39,546 bases of DNA from Myxococcota bacterium (GTDB taxonomy: Bacteria; Myxococcota_A; UBA796; UBA9615; JAKLKC01): positions 1-39,546 of the forward strand of contig JAKLKC010000058.1 of assembly GCA_023150875.1 (NCBI GenBank). Direction: 5' to 3'. Both the position numbers and the translations under genes were made by a program. Under the pieces are notes generated by a model. It had not been told where the DNA came from. It was given only the letters and a program-made list of their open reading frames with translations, and ran no database searches. This document shows, piece by piece, positions 17,353 through 26,729 of the stretch; the first letter of the stretch is position 1, and each line of letters opens with the position of its first letter.

Positions 17353-18510
17353 TTAGACTGGCCGGACGAGGTGCCGGAGCGCCTGGGTCAGGCCGTCGAG
17401 GGTCAGGGGGAACATGGGGTGGACGGCGCGGATCGCCGCCACCGTGGTGTGGTTCCAGAAGCGGGGGTCGTCGGGGTTCAGCCAGACGGTGCGGCGGAAG
17501 TGGGTGCGGAAGCGGCGGAGCCAGTCGATCCCCGTGACGTGGACGCGACCGTCACCCTCGTAGCCGCCTCCCGCCGCCAGCTCCCAAGGGGCCATGCAGG
17601 CGTCGCCCACGAACACCACCTTCCACTCCGGGGACAGCTCCCGCAGGACGTCCTCGGTGGGCACGCCCCGGTACGTCTCGATATCGGTGTAGACCTTGCG
17701 GTACACGCAGTTGTGGAAGAAGTAGTACCGGAACTCCTTCCAGTGGTCGGACTGGTGGGCGGCGGTGAACAGGCGGCTGACCAGCTCGGCGTGGGGCGCC
17801 ATGGAGCCCCCGGCGTCCATCAGCAGGAGCAGCCGCACCCGGTTGCGCCGGGAGGGACGGAAGTCGAGGTCGATGTCCCCGGCGTTGTCGGCGGTGCGCC
17901 GCACGGTACCGTCCAGGTCCAGCTCCAGGTCCCCCTCCCGGGCCAGGCGCCGCAGGCGGCGGAGGGCGACGCGGAACTGGCGAACGTCGATGGCGACGTC
18001 GGTGCGGTAGTTGCGGAACTGCCGGCCCTCCGCCAGCGCCATGGCGGTGCGGCCTCCCCCGCCCGCGACCTGGATCCCCATGGGGTTCCGCCCCCCGGTG
18101 CCGAAGGGGCTGGTGCCCCCGGTGCCGATGAACCGGCTGCCCCCATCGTGCCTCTCGGTCTGGCGCTCCAGCATCTCCTGGAAACGCTTCTTGACCTCCT
18201 CCAGGCTCATCCCGGTCATCTGGGCCACCTGGTCCTCGGAGATCCCCCCCGGCACCGGCTCCTCGAGCCACTTCCGGATCGCCTCCTTGATCTCCGGGGG
18301 CGGCGCGGCGTCGTGGAAGACCTCGGCGAAGGCCAGGTCCCAGGCGTCGTAGTGCCCCTCGGTCTTCACCAGGACGGCCCTGCCGACGGTGTAGAGGGAG
18401 TCGAGGTCCTGGATGACGCCCTGGCGGAGCGCCTCGCAGAGGGCGTCCCACTCGATGGGTCCCACCGGGACGCGCTGCCTCCTCAGGGCGTAGAGCAGGT
18501 CGAGGAACAC
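17353..18510 (-). CDS. CoxE-like VWA domain protein
   Basis: About 385 residues, cytoplasmic, no signal peptide or TM helix. The N-terminal half is helical (F-L-D-L-L-Y-A-L-R-R start), with a Gly-rich linker around 120-160. The C-terminal half is a von Willebrand A domain with a MIDAS variant D-A-G-G-S (232-236) in place of D-x-S-x-S; the second metal site is less clear. Proteins of this kind pair with MoxR ATPases to insert metals or remodel partner complexes. The start is GTG at 18510 with GGAGG five nt upstream; the moxR gene ends 18 nt before, so the two are co-transcribed. The target is not evident from this window. The client may lie outside. Confidence 0.85.
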   Translation of the reverse strand: MFLDLLYALRRQRVPVGPIEWDALCEALRQGVIQDLDSLYTVGRAVLVKTEGHYDAWDLAFAEVFHDAAPPPEIKEAIRKWLEEPVPGGISEDQVAQMTGMSLEEVKKRFQEMLERQTERHDGGSRFIGTGGTSPFGTGGRNPMGIQVAGGGGRTAMALAEGRQFRNYRTDVAIDVRQFRVALRRLRRLAREGDLELDLDGTVRRTADNAGDIDLDFRPSRRNRVRLLLLMDAGGSMAPHAELVSRLFTAAHQSDHWKEFRYYFFHNCVYRKVYTDIETYRGVPTEDVLRELSPEWKVVFVGDACMAPWELAAGGGYEGDGRVHVTGIDWLRRFRTHFRRTVWLNPDDPRFWNHTTVAAIRAVHPMFPLTLDGLTQALRHLVRPV

Positions 18511-18528
18511 GCCGCCCTCCCCGGTCTG

Positions 18529-19368
18529 TCAGAGGCCCCGCGCCCGACGGCGCTGGACCGTGGCGACGTCCTGCTCCTGCTTGAGCAGCGCCCCCAGGAA
18601 GGGGAGGTTGCGGGCCAGCTCCTGGGCGGGGACGCCGCCCCGGACCAGCACGAAGAGCCAGTCCACCAGCTCGGAGGTGGAGGGCTTCTTCCGCAGGCCG
18701 TCGACCCCCCGGACCTCGTAGAACCGCGTGATCGCCGACTCCAGGAGGGCCTGGGGGAGATCGGGGAAGTGCACCTTCACGATCTCCTCCATCAGGGCGC
18801 GGTCGGGGAAGGAGATGTAGTGGAAGACGCAACGCCGCAGGAAGGCGTCCGGGAGCTCCTTCTCGGCGTTCGAGGTGATGATCACCACCGGCCGGTGCTT
18901 CGCCGTAACCGTCTCGTCCAGCTCGTGGACGTGGAAGGACATCTCGTCGAGCTCCCGCAGCAGGTCGTTGGGGAACTCCAGGTCCGCCTTGTCGATCTCG
19001 TCGATGAGGAGCACCACCGGCTCCTCGGAGGCGAAGGCCCGGCCCATCACCCCGAGGCGGATGTAGGCGCGGATGTCCGAGACGTCCCGGTCCCCGAAGC
19101 GGCTGTCGTTCAGGCGCTGCACCACGTCGTAGTGGTACATGCCGTCCACCGCCTTGGTCGTGGACTTCACGTGCCAGGTCAGCAGCGGCAGGCCCAGGTC
19201 CTCGGCGACGGCCCGGGCCAGCAGCGTCTTCCCGGTGCCGGGCTCGCCCTTCACCAGCAGCGGCCGGCGCAGGGCGATGGCGGCGTTCACGTCCTGGCGC
19301 AGCGCGGGACTGGTGATGTACCGAGCGGTCCCGCGGAACCGCTCGAAGCTCGGGTTCGCCTCGTTCAT
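18529..19368 (-). CDS. MoxR-type AAA+ ATPase paired with the CoxE-like VWA protein
   Basis: AAA+ chaperone-like ATPase of about 279 residues. Walker A is G-E-P-G-T-G-K-T, Walker B is V-V-L-L-I-D-E-I-D-K, sensor 1 is I-I-T-S-N-A-E-K-E-L-P, followed by D-A-F-L-R-R-C. The frame is open to 19434 (22 more codons), but ATG 19368 starts where the conserved region starts, and a candidate -10 box at 19444-19449 would leave almost no leader for the ATG at 19434. The stop is 18 nt from the downstream VWA gene. It differs from the MoxR at 27669-28742 (here GEPGTGKT, there GVPGLAKT), so these are two separate subfamilies, each with its own VWA partner. Confidence 0.9.
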   Translation of the reverse strand: MNEANPSFERFRGTARYITSPALRQDVNAAIALRRPLLVKGEPGTGKTLLARAVAEDLGLPLLTWHVKSTTKAVDGMYHYDVVQRLNDSRFGDRDVSDIRAYIRLGVMGRAFASEEPVVLLIDEIDKADLEFPNDLLRELDEMSFHVHELDETVTAKHRPVVIITSNAEKELPDAFLRRCVFHYISFPDRALMEEIVKVHFPDLPQALLESAITRFYEVRGVDGLRKKPSTSELVDWLFVLVRGGVPAQELARNLPFLGALLKQEQDVATVQRRRARGL

Positions 19369-19443
19369 GGGGTGCACCGGAGGGAGGGCCGCCGGGGAGG
19401 GACCCCCGGAGACGGCGGGTGAATGGCTGTTCATTCAGGCCCC

Positions 19444-19472
19444 AGGATAGTGCTGGCCCGGCTCCCGGGCAA
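19444..19472 (-). promoter_or_regulatory. Candidate promoter of the moxR-VWA pair
   Basis: Minus strand TTGCCC (19467-19472), 17-nt spacer, TATCCT (19444-19449): the same hexamers and spacing as the candidate phoH promoter. It points away from the plus-strand promoter of the DnaK-like gene, so this is a divergent promoter region. Confidence 0.5.
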
Positions 19473-19508
19473 CCTCGTTCGCCGCGGGGAGGAGCGCCTC
19501 GGAACGCG

Positions 19509-19538
19509 TTGACACGTCCCGGGGGCCGCCCATATCAT
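19509..19538 (+). promoter_or_regulatory. Strong sigma70-type promoter of the DnaK-like gene
   Basis: TTGACA (19509-19514, perfect consensus), 18-nt spacer, TATCAT (19533-19538, 5 of 6). It lies about 105 nt upstream of the ATG at 19644 in otherwise GC-rich DNA. There is no obvious CIRCE-type inverted repeat or sigma32-like box, so constitutive rather than heat-shock expression is inferred. Confidence 0.65.
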
Positions 19539-19643
19539 CCGCGGGCGAAGGGCGGGGTATCCGGCAGTATTCCGGCGGGTTGGGGTCCGGAGATCGCCGG
19601 GTCGGGTGCCGCGACACGCGGGCCCGGGCCGCGCTGGGACATC

Positions 19644-21473
19644 ATGGGTCGCATCATCGGCATCGATCTCGGGACGACGAACTCGGTCGCGGCCTGCATG
19701 GAGGGTCGGGAGCCCCGCATCATCATCAACGAGGAGGGGGGCCGGCTGACGCCCTCCGTGGTCGGCTTCTCGCGCAAGCGGGAGCGCTTCGTCGGCGACG
19801 TCGCCAAGCGGCAGATGCTGATCTACCCGGAGAGCACGATCTACGGGGTCAAGCGCCTGATCGGCCGCCGGTACGGCGAGGCCCAGGCCGAGCTCTCGCG
19901 CCTGGCCTTCCGGGTCGCCCCCACCGGGGGGGACGAGATCGGCATCGAGGTGGACGGCCACGTCTACAGCCCGCAGCAGATCGCGTCCTTCATCCTCTCG
20001 AAGATCCGCAAGAGCGCGGAGGACTTCCTGGGGGAGCCGGTCACCGAGGCCATCGTCACCGTCCCCGCGTACTTCAACGACCGCCAGCGGCAGGCCACCA
20101 AGGACGCGGGGCGGATCGCCGGCCTGGACGTGCTGCGGATCATCAACGAGCCCACCGCCGCGGCGCTGGCGTACCTGACCCAGCGGAAGAAGAGCGCGAC
20201 CATCGCGGTCTACGACTTCGGTGGGGGCACCTTCGACATCTCGATCCTCGACGTGGACGAGGACGTGGCGGAGGTGCGGGCGACCTGCGGCAACACCCAC
20301 CTCGGGGGCAGCGACATCGACAACCGCGTCGTGGACTGGCTCCTCGGGGAGTTCAAGAAGGCCAACGGAGTGGACGTCAGCGGGGACAAGATGGTGCGCC
20401 AGCGCCTCCTCGACGCCGCCGAGCGCGCCAAGATGGAGCTCTCCACCGCCCTGGAGACCGAGATCCACCTCCCCTTCCTCACCGCCGACGAGGCTGGCCC
20501 CCGCCACCTCCAGACCGTGCTGACCCGCTCCACCTTCGAGTACCTCGTGGACGACCTGCTGACGGCGACCATCGACGAGTGCGAGAAGGCCCTGAACCAG
20601 GCGAAGTGCGCGCCCGAGGACGTGGACGAGGTCATCCTGGTGGGGGGATCCTCCCGGATCCCGAAGATCCAGGCGATGGTCAAGGCCCTCTTCCAGCGCC
20701 CCCTCAACAAGCAGTTCAACCCCGACGAGGTCGTCGCCATCGGCGCGGCGATCCAGGCGGGGGTCCTGGGGGGCGAGGTCAGCAGCGTCACGCTGCTGGA
20801 CGTGACGAACTTCACCCTCGGGATCGAGGTCGAGGGCCGCCGCTTCGCCCCGCTGATCCCCAAGAACTCCACGGTCCCCGTCGTCCGCAGCCAGCTCGTG
20901 TCCACGGTGGTGGACAGCCAGCGGGTGGTGAAGATCCACGTCCTCCAGGGGGAGGGAAAGTGGGTCAAGGACAACGTCAGCCTCGGCGAGTTCGAGCTGA
21001 CCAACGTCGAGCCCGCGCCCCGGGGGGTGCCCCGGATCGAGGTGACCTTCACCATCGACACCGACGGCATCGTCAACGTGAACGCCCAGGACATCCGCAC
21101 CGGCGCCCAGAACAGCATCGTCATCCACTCCCCGACGTCCATGACCCAGGACCAGGTGGACGAGTCCCGGCGGCAGATCGCCGCCATGGACGCCGGCTCC
21201 GACGAAGACGCCGAGGGACGCCGCCTCCGGGAAGAGGTGGAGCAGCAGCTCTACGGGCTGGAGTCCTTCCTCAGGGCCCACAAGCTGCGCCTGAAGAAGA
21301 AGGACATCTTCGACGGCGAGCAGGCCCTCAAGCGGGGGCGCATGGCCCTGGTGAAGAAGGCGAAGGCCGAGAGCCTGCGGGAACTCCAGGCCTACCTCAC
21401 CCGCTTCCACGGCCACATCTCGGAGAAGATCTCCGCCGGCACCGGGGTGGCGGTGGGGGTGGTCGAGGACTGA
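19644..21473 (+). CDS. DnaK-family Hsp70 chaperone (stand-alone paralog)
   Basis: Hsp70 of 609 residues. The ATPase domain is complete: [10 protein letters not shown] (5-14), the I-V-T-V-P-A-Y-F region (137-144), [10 protein letters not shown] (168-177), [10 protein letters not shown] (189-198) and V-G-G-S-S-R-I-P (333-340). The linker reads T-L-L-D-V-T, then a substrate-binding domain that departs from DnaK (N-F-T-L-G-I-E for P-L-S-L-G-I-E; S-T-V-P-V for T-T-I-P-T). The helical lid is shortened and the tail ends G-V-V-E-D, not EEVK-like. ATG 19644 is chosen because the 75 upstream codons are non-conserved and overlap the promoter. No grpE, dnaJ or hrcA is nearby. It is the only plus-strand gene, between two MoxR/VWA modules. 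I read it as a specialised paralog rather than the main dnaK. Confidence 0.92.
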   Translation: MGRIIGIDLGTTNSVAACMEGREPRIIINEEGGRLTPSVVGFSRKRERFVGDVAKRQMLIYPESTIYGVKRLIGRRYGEAQAELSRLAFRVAPTGGDEIGIEVDGHVYSPQQIASFILSKIRKSAEDFLGEPVTEAIVTVPAYFNDRQRQATKDAGRIAGLDVLRIINEPTAAALAYLTQRKKSATIAVYDFGGGTFDISILDVDEDVAEVRATCGNTHLGGSDIDNRVVDWLLGEFKKANGVDVSGDKMVRQRLLDAAERAKMELSTALETEIHLPFLTADEAGPRHLQTVLTRSTFEYLVDDLLTATIDECEKALNQAKCAPEDVDEVILVGGSSRIPKIQAMVKALFQRPLNKQFNPDEVVAIGAAIQAGVLGGEVSSVTLLDVTNFTLGIEVEGRRFAPLIPKNSTVPVVRSQLVSTVVDSQRVVKIHVLQGEGKWVKDNVSLGEFELTNVEPAPRGVPRIEVTFTIDTDGIVNVNAQDIRTGAQNSIVIHSPTSMTQDQVDESRRQIAAMDAGSDEDAEGRRLREEVEQQLYGLESFLRAHKLRLKKKDIFDGEQALKRGRMALVKKAKAESLRELQAYLTRFHGHISEKISAGTGVAVGVVED

Positions 21474-21492
21474 TCCCGGGGGCCCCGGGATC
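21472..21492. terminator. Perfect hairpin between convergent genes
   Basis: A 21-nt inverted repeat with 10-nt arms (GATCCCGGGG and its exact complement around one G). It overlaps the TGA of the DnaK-like gene (21471-21473) and lies 18 nt beyond the stop of the minus-strand VWA gene. There is no T-run, so it would act as a structural block or transcript end for both directions. The arms need a small loop in practice, leaving roughly 8 paired bases. Confidence 0.6.
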
Positions 21493-21509
21493 GAGCTCCA
21501 GCGGCCGCG

Positions 21510-23780
21510 TCACAGCATCCCCCTCCTGCGCCTCAGGATCCAGTCGAAGGCGAGGCTCGCCGCCGCCACGACCATCAGGGGCCAGCGGTTCCACAGGGGC
21601 TCGGCCACCCGCTCCGTGGCGGTCAGGTTGGCGGGACCGGACAGGGGCACCTCGTCCAGCGAGTCCCCCAGGTCGAAGGCCCTCCCCGAGGTGGCCGCGG
21701 CGAGGGCGGCGAGGAGCGCCGGGCGGGCCTCGGGGTCCCGGAGCTCGCCCGCCCTCTCCCGCACCGAGAAGCGGGCCTCCCCCTTCCCGGCCTCCCGCCC
21801 CAGGCGGGGGACGGTCACGGTCACGCTGCGGGTCCCGGCGGCGCCCGCGGACGTCTCGTGCACGAGCACGCCGGTGGCGTCGGTGCGCCCGGCGAAGGGC
21901 TCTCCGTCGGGGGCGCCGAGGGCGGCCACCCGCCCCTGGACCTCCACGTCGGGCAGGGGGGCGTAGTCCGCCCCCACCACCCGGACCTCGATGCGGACCC
22001 TCGCCCCCACGTCGTAGTTCTCCTGGTCCGGCAGGACCTCCACCTGCTTCTGCTCCACGTCCCGCACCAGCCAGCGCACCGCGTTCTGGAACAGGCGCGC
22101 GTAGGAGCGGGAGCCCACCGCCCCGTCGGCCAGGGCCCAACGCCAGGACGTGTCCGTGGCCAGGGCCAGGGCGCGACCCTTCCCCGCCTGCCGCACCGCC
22201 ATCAGGGGAGGCCCATCGGGGCCGCCGACCCGGGCCAGCACCACCCCCCCTGGGCGGGGATCGCCGAGGGCGTTCCACCCCTGGAGCCGGGGGAGCCGTC
22301 CCCACGCCGCCCAGGTGTCCGCCTCGTCCCGTCCCAGGCGGGTGACCGGGTGCCGGAGCCCATCGGCGGTGGGCCAGGCCGCGAAGCGGGTCGTGCCCGG
22401 GGGACCGGCGGAGGGCAGGGACGTGGGCAGGACCTCCTCCAGCGCCGTGCCGGCGTAACCGCCCTCGACGAAGCTCCGGTCGCCCCCGAGCATGAGCAGG
22501 GAACCGCCGTCCTGGACGTACTTCGCCAGGTTCCCGTAGTAGCCGGCCCCCGTACCCAGGAACGCCTCGAAAGCGAAGTTCTGGAACACCACCAGGTCGA
22601 AGCCGGGCAGGTCGGGCCCGAAGAGGTCGTCGTGGGGGAACTCGATGAGCGAGAGCTCGGCGGAGTCGAAGTCCAGCCCGCCCCGGTCGCCGCGGCGCAT
22701 GATGAAGAAGGAGACCAGGTCCACGTTGGGGTCGGTCTTCAGCAGGTTGCGTAGGAACTTCACGTCCCACGAGGGGTGGCTCGACACCTGGAGGATCCGG
22801 GTGCGGTCCCGGATCACCTTCACGGTGAACTCGGCGGCGTTGTTCGAAGGGATCTGGTCGCCGTCCGGGACCGGGGCGGAGACCCGGAGGGTGTCCCATC
22901 CGACCCGCTCCGGAGTGAACGAGAAGCGGGTCGCCCCGGTCCCGGTCTTGGGATCGATGGCGACCCGCTGGGTGCCGATCGCCCTCCCGTCCCGGGTGAG
23001 GGTCACCGGCACCGAACCCACCCCCGTCCCCCGGTCCACCAGCGTGACCGAGACCTCCAGGGGGCGGCGGACGAAGGCGAAGGGGGCGACGGAGCCGGGC
23101 TGGAGGCGCAGGTCGACCACCGCGCCCCCGCTCCCGGCGGCGAAGGTGTGGACGGGGAAGGGCAGGCCCGAGACCAGGGGAGCCACCGCCCCCTCGCCGC
23201 CCCGGTCGAAGGCGCGCCCGATGGAGGCGCGGTCGGCGCCGTCCGTGACCAGGACCGCCGCCGCGGGGCGGGGCTCCCCGGGGCGGGGCCTCACCGCCTC
23301 CAGGGCGGACAGGATGTCGGTGTCCGGCCCCTGGGCGAGGGGGGCTGCGGAGTAGGCGGCCGCGTCGGTGGGCCGGGTCCCGCCGTCGAAGGCCAGGACG
23401 CGGAGGTCGTAGCGGGTCCCCCACTCGGCGAGGGTGGCGGCGTTCCTCCCGATCCACGCGGCGACGGCCTCGGCCCGGGTGGACTCGCCGTCCCGCACCC
23501 CCATGGACGCGGAGGCGTCCAGGAGCAGGACCAGCGGGTCCCGGATGGCGGTCCCCCGGGTGGTCACCCGGGTGGGGCCCGCCAGGACCACGAGCAGCAC
23601 CCCCGCCGCGAGGAAGCGCAGGGCCAGGGAGCCCACCCGGCGTCCCGGAGGCTGACCGGCGGTGGACCACGCGCTGAGGACCAGGAACAGCGCCAGGGCC
23701 ACCGCGGCGGCGGTCAGGCCCCCCGCGGGGAGGAGGGGCTCCCACAGGAAGTCGACCCGGCTGGCCAGCTCGGGGCTCAC
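21510..23780 (-). CDS. Membrane VWA protein with glutamine-amidotransferase-like domain
   Basis: About 756 residues. Two N-terminal TM helices (about 20-40 and 52-70) precede a VWA domain with an intact MIDAS (L-L-L-D-A-S-A-S-M, near 85). Ig-like strands follow, then a class I amidotransferase-like fold with the sign L-G-G-D-R-S-F-V-E-G-G-Y-A-G-T-A-L-E-E near 415-435, and a C-terminal TM helix with R-R-R-R. The nucleophile Cys expected in a working amidotransferase is not evident, so that domain is probably a binding module. It is the last gene of the long minus-strand cluster, 31 nt after the DUF4159 gene. Likely an inner-membrane protein with the large domains in the periplasm; biochemical role unknown. 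Confidence 0.85.
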   Translation of the reverse strand: MSPELASRVDFLWEPLLPAGGLTAAAVALALFLVLSAWSTAGQPPGRRVGSLALRFLAAGVLLVVLAGPTRVTTRGTAIRDPLVLLLDASASMGVRDGESTRAEAVAAWIGRNAATLAEWGTRYDLRVLAFDGGTRPTDAAAYSAAPLAQGPDTDILSALEAVRPRPGEPRPAAAVLVTDGADRASIGRAFDRGGEGAVAPLVSGLPFPVHTFAAGSGGAVVDLRLQPGSVAPFAFVRRPLEVSVTLVDRGTGVGSVPVTLTRDGRAIGTQRVAIDPKTGTGATRFSFTPERVGWDTLRVSAPVPDGDQIPSNNAAEFTVKVIRDRTRILQVSSHPSWDVKFLRNLLKTDPNVDLVSFFIMRRGDRGGLDFDSAELSLIEFPHDDLFGPDLPGFDLVVFQNFAFEAFLGTGAGYYGNLAKYVQDGGSLLMLGGDRSFVEGGYAGTALEEVLPTSLPSAGPPGTTRFAAWPTADGLRHPVTRLGRDEADTWAAWGRLPRLQGWNALGDPRPGGVVLARVGGPDGPPLMAVRQAGKGRALALATDTSWRWALADGAVGSRSYARLFQNAVRWLVRDVEQKQVEVLPDQENYDVGARVRIEVRVVGADYAPLPDVEVQGRVAALGAPDGEPFAGRTDATGVLVHETSAGAAGTRSVTVTVPRLGREAGKGEARFSVRERAGELRDPEARPALLAALAAATSGRAFDLGDSLDEVPLSGPANLTATERVAEPLWNRWPLMVVAAASLAFDWILRRRRGML

Positions 23781-23811
23781 GGGCGAGGTCCCGGCGCGGG
23801 GCGGGGCGGGC

Positions 23812-24606
23812 TCACGGGATCCGGCCCTCCTGGCGCATGCGCTTGAGCAGCGTGCGGACGTGGACCGCGTCGAGCTTGTAGTTCCCGGTGAGGGCGTACG
23901 CGACGAGGTTGATGCCCACCTTCCGGGCGTCCACCCGCTGGCCCCTGCCGCCGGGGACGACCTCGAAGTCCCAGGATCCGCCGAGGCTCCCGCTCCACGC
24001 CCCGGTGAGGTCGTTGCGGGAGTAGACCACGGGGGTCAGGTCCCCGTGGTCCACCCCCTCCAGATAGGGGCGGAGGACGATCCTCCCGGGGACGCCCCGG
24101 AGCAGGAAGAACGAGCGGTACAGGGCGTGCTCCCGGGGGATGGGCGCCAGCGCCCTCCCTGGCAGGACCCGCGCGATCTCCCGCCGGAACGAGGCGTCGA
24201 AGGGGCTGTCCTCCAGGCCCGACACGTCCTCGGCGAACAGGAAGCCCCCCTCCCGCAGGTAGCGCCCCAGCCTCTCCACGCCCCGGGCCGACAGGGGGCC
24301 GAAGCCCCGGTCCCCCACCAGGGCGACCAACGGCTGCTCGAACAGGGCGTCGTCCTCGGGGGAGAGGCTGGGCACCGCGGTGCGGGTCGGCACGCTGGTC
24401 ACCTCCCCCACCTCCGCCAGGAGGGCCCCCAGGGCGCGGGGGCGGGGGTTGGGCAGTCCCGGCAGGGAGAGCCAGGCGGCGCCCACGTCGGTGTCCGCGG
24501 ACAGGCCCTCCCCCCGCCGGGGCAGCAGCGCCGCCGCCAGCGCCGTCCCCGCCGCGGCCAGGAAGTGGCGGCGGGAGGTCCGGCGGCCCCGGGTCCCGGC
24601 GCTCAC
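23812..24606 (-). CDS. DUF4159 family protein with Tat signal
   Basis: About 264 residues. The N-terminus has a twin-arginine signal, T-S-R-R-H-F-L, followed by A-A-A-G-T-A-L-A-A-A-L-L-P, so export in a folded state is predicted. The body matches the DUF4159 pattern: G-R-Y-L-R-E-G-G-F-L-F-A-E-D, F-R-R-E-I near the middle, H-A-L-Y-R-S-F-F, and a C-terminal V-Y-S-R-N-D-L-T-G-A-W and G-I-N-L-V-A-Y-A-L-T-G-N-Y-K. The GTG at 24606 overlaps the stop of the BatA-like gene as GTGA; the longer open frame to 26856 is a shadow of that gene. DUF4159 genes often accompany BatA/DUF58/MoxR genes. Function unknown. Confidence 0.88.
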   Translation of the reverse strand: MSAGTRGRRTSRRHFLAAAGTALAAALLPRRGEGLSADTDVGAAWLSLPGLPNPRPRALGALLAEVGEVTSVPTRTAVPSLSPEDDALFEQPLVALVGDRGFGPLSARGVERLGRYLREGGFLFAEDVSGLEDSPFDASFRREIARVLPGRALAPIPREHALYRSFFLLRGVPGRIVLRPYLEGVDHGDLTPVVYSRNDLTGAWSGSLGGSWDFEVVPGGRGQRVDARKVGINLVAYALTGNYKLDAVHVRTLLKRMRQEGRIP

Positions 24607-26729
24607 CGCGCCCTCCTCGCCACCAGCGCCGCCTCGGCGAGCAGTGCGATCAGCAGCAGGCTCGCCAGCCAGGGGGCGAGACTCGCCCGCTTCACCACCT
24701 GGGCTCCCGCCTCGGCCTTCCTCCGCGCCTCCCCCTGCCCGGACCACTCCAGCCCCGGGACCCGCGCCATCGCCTCCTCCCTCGAGAGGGGCCGGAGGGC
24801 AGACTCCGCGACGGGCGGGTCCACGCAGAAGGCCGAGATCTCCCGGGGCTCCTCCGAGCCGCCCTCGGGGCGCCAGGTCGCGCGATACAGTCCGGGGCGG
24901 TCCGTGTCCCGGTAGGCCACTACTCCGCGGGCATCGGCGGCCTCGGCGTCCAGGGGGTCCTCGCGGCCGTCGGGTCGGACCACGGCGAGGCGGCCGGGCC
25001 CCGGGGGGACGGACACCGGCGCGGCCTGGCCCACCTCCACCGAGGCGCCCTCTCCCCTCGGCAGGTCCCCCGACAGGTGACGGGCGAGCTGGTGGAGGGT
25101 GGGCACGAAGACCGAGCGCAGCGGGAAGTCGGTCCAGTCGTCGTCCAGGGTGGCGGTGAAGAGGATGACCACCCCCTCCCCCACCGCCCGCTCCACCAGC
25201 GCCGGCCTCCCGTCCGAGTAGCGCAGGCCCACCCGGGCGCCTTCGGGCAGCTCGGGCTCGATCCCCATCACCCGCCCGAACCGCACCTTCCCGAAGACCC
25301 CCGCGCCCCCGTCCCTGAAGACCTCGAAGACGGGGGAGTCGAGGTCGGGGGTGGCGAAGGACAGGGGGGACTGCTCGAAGGTCCGCTCCCCCAGCTCCTT
25401 GACCCCCGCCAGGCGCGCGGGCAGGACGTCTCCTAGGGCCTCGTTCCACGCTTCGGGCCGGACCTGGTCGCCCACCGACACCAGCAGGCCCCCCCCATCC
25501 CTCACGAAGGCGCGGATCGCCGCGGCGTAGGGCGTGGGATCGGCGAGGTCCGCCAGCACCAGCACCCTCCCCCGGCCCCCCTTCAGGGTGGCGAGGTCGG
25601 CGGGGGGGATGGGCTCCGGCGTGACCCGGGAGGCGGAGCCGGAGCGGGGCAGGAAGGCGTTCTCGACGTAGTACAGCTCGTCGTCCCGGGGCGAGGGCGC
25701 CGGGTCGCCCGACACCATCCGGACCTTCAGGGACGCCTGCCCGTCCAGGAAGAAACACCGCTCGTCGTCGGCGGCGAGCACGCCATCGGGAGGTTCCAGG
25801 GCGAGGCGGGCGGAGCGCTGGCCCTCGGGGACCTCCACCAGCGTGAACCGGCGCGCCGCGGGGCCGGGGGGGCTCAGGGAGGCGGTGGCCCGGAGGGGAT
25901 CGAGGCCGTCGACCCGCAGCGAGATGGGCGCCTCCCCCGCCATCGCCTCGCCCGTCCACGAGATCCGCGCGTCCACCCTCGCCGCCTCGCCCCGCCTCTC
26001 CCCGGGCGTGACCTCCACGCCGTCGAACCAGCGGTTGGCGGCGGGCCCCTGGGAGAGGTCCACGTAGCGCACGGCGTAGCCCGTGGGCCAGCCCTCCCGC
26101 AGGTCCGGGAGGGGCTCGGTGGCGGTCCCGTCCCCCAGCACCAGGAGCGTGGCGCGGGTGGCGCCGGCCTCCGAGAGCAGGTCCCTGGCCCGCAGCAGGG
26201 CCGTCCCCAGGTCGGTGGTGCCATGGCCGGGCTCGGCCCGCTCCAGGGCGCGGAGGAGGGGGTTCCGGTCGTGGGTGAGCCCGGGGGGAACGAGTTGGGC
26301 GGCGCCATCGAAGAACACCAGGGCCGCGCGGCCGCCGCCGAGGTCCCCCAGGGCCTCCCGCGCCTTCCGCCGCGCGGCGTCGAAGGCGGTCCCTTCCCCC
26401 GCACGCCGGCCCATGCTCATGGAGCGGTCCAGCAGCACGACGGTGTCCGCGTCGGGGTCGATCCCCGCGGCGGTATACCCCCGCCACGAGATCCACGGGC
26501 GGGCGAAGAGGAGGGCCAGAGCCGCGATGGCCAGGGAGCGGAGCAGCAGCAGGAGCAGGTTCTCGACCCGGGTGCGCCGCCGGACCCGGTGGGCCGCGGC
26601 CCGCAGGAAGCGCAGGGAGGGGTAGCGGACCCGCGGTCCCTCCCGCTGGCCGGTCAGGTGTGCGATCAGCGGCCCCGCGACCAGCGCCAGGCCCAGCAGC
26701 ATCCACGGGCTGAGGACCGAGAAGCTCAA
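24603..26729 (-). CDS. BatA-like membrane protein with VWA domain
   Basis: About 708 residues. The N-terminus is the typical BatA double-helix unit: F-S-V-L-S-P-W-M-L-L-G, then H-L, P-S-L-R-F-L, R-R-R-T-R-V-E-N-L-L-L-L-L-L-R and a second helix ending A-R-P-W-I. A VWA domain follows with an intact MIDAS (L-L-D-R-S-M-S-M, about residues 98-105). The C-terminal half has a Rossmann-like segment (A-F-V-R-D-G-G-G-L-L-V-S-V-G) and a final TM helix. The TTG start at 26729 overlaps the DUF58 stop as TTGA and opens exactly at the family's N-terminus. Placement between DUF58 and DUF4159 is typical of Bat/aerotolerance-like loci. It is anchored in the inner membrane; the partner is unknown. Confidence 0.88.
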   Translation of the reverse strand: MSFSVLSPWMLLGLALVAGPLIAHLTGQREGPRVRYPSLRFLRAAAHRVRRRTRVENLLLLLLRSLAIAALALLFARPWISWRGYTAAGIDPDADTVVLLDRSMSMGRRAGEGTAFDAARRKAREALGDLGGGRAALVFFDGAAQLVPPGLTHDRNPLLRALERAEPGHGTTDLGTALLRARDLLSEAGATRATLLVLGDGTATEPLPDLREGWPTGYAVRYVDLSQGPAANRWFDGVEVTPGERRGEAARVDARISWTGEAMAGEAPISLRVDGLDPLRATASLSPPGPAARRFTLVEVPEGQRSARLALEPPDGVLAADDERCFFLDGQASLKVRMVSGDPAPSPRDDELYYVENAFLPRSGSASRVTPEPIPPADLATLKGGRGRVLVLADLADPTPYAAAIRAFVRDGGGLLVSVGDQVRPEAWNEALGDVLPARLAGVKELGERTFEQSPLSFATPDLDSPVFEVFRDGGAGVFGKVRFGRVMGIEPELPEGARVGLRYSDGRPALVERAVGEGVVILFTATLDDDWTDFPLRSVFVPTLHQLARHLSGDLPRGEGASVEVGQAAPVSVPPGPGRLAVVRPDGREDPLDAEAADARGVVAYRDTDRPGLYRATWRPEGGSEEPREISAFCVDPPVAESALRPLSREEAMARVPGLEWSGQGEARRKAEAGAQVVKRASLAPWLASLLLIALLAEAALVARRAR

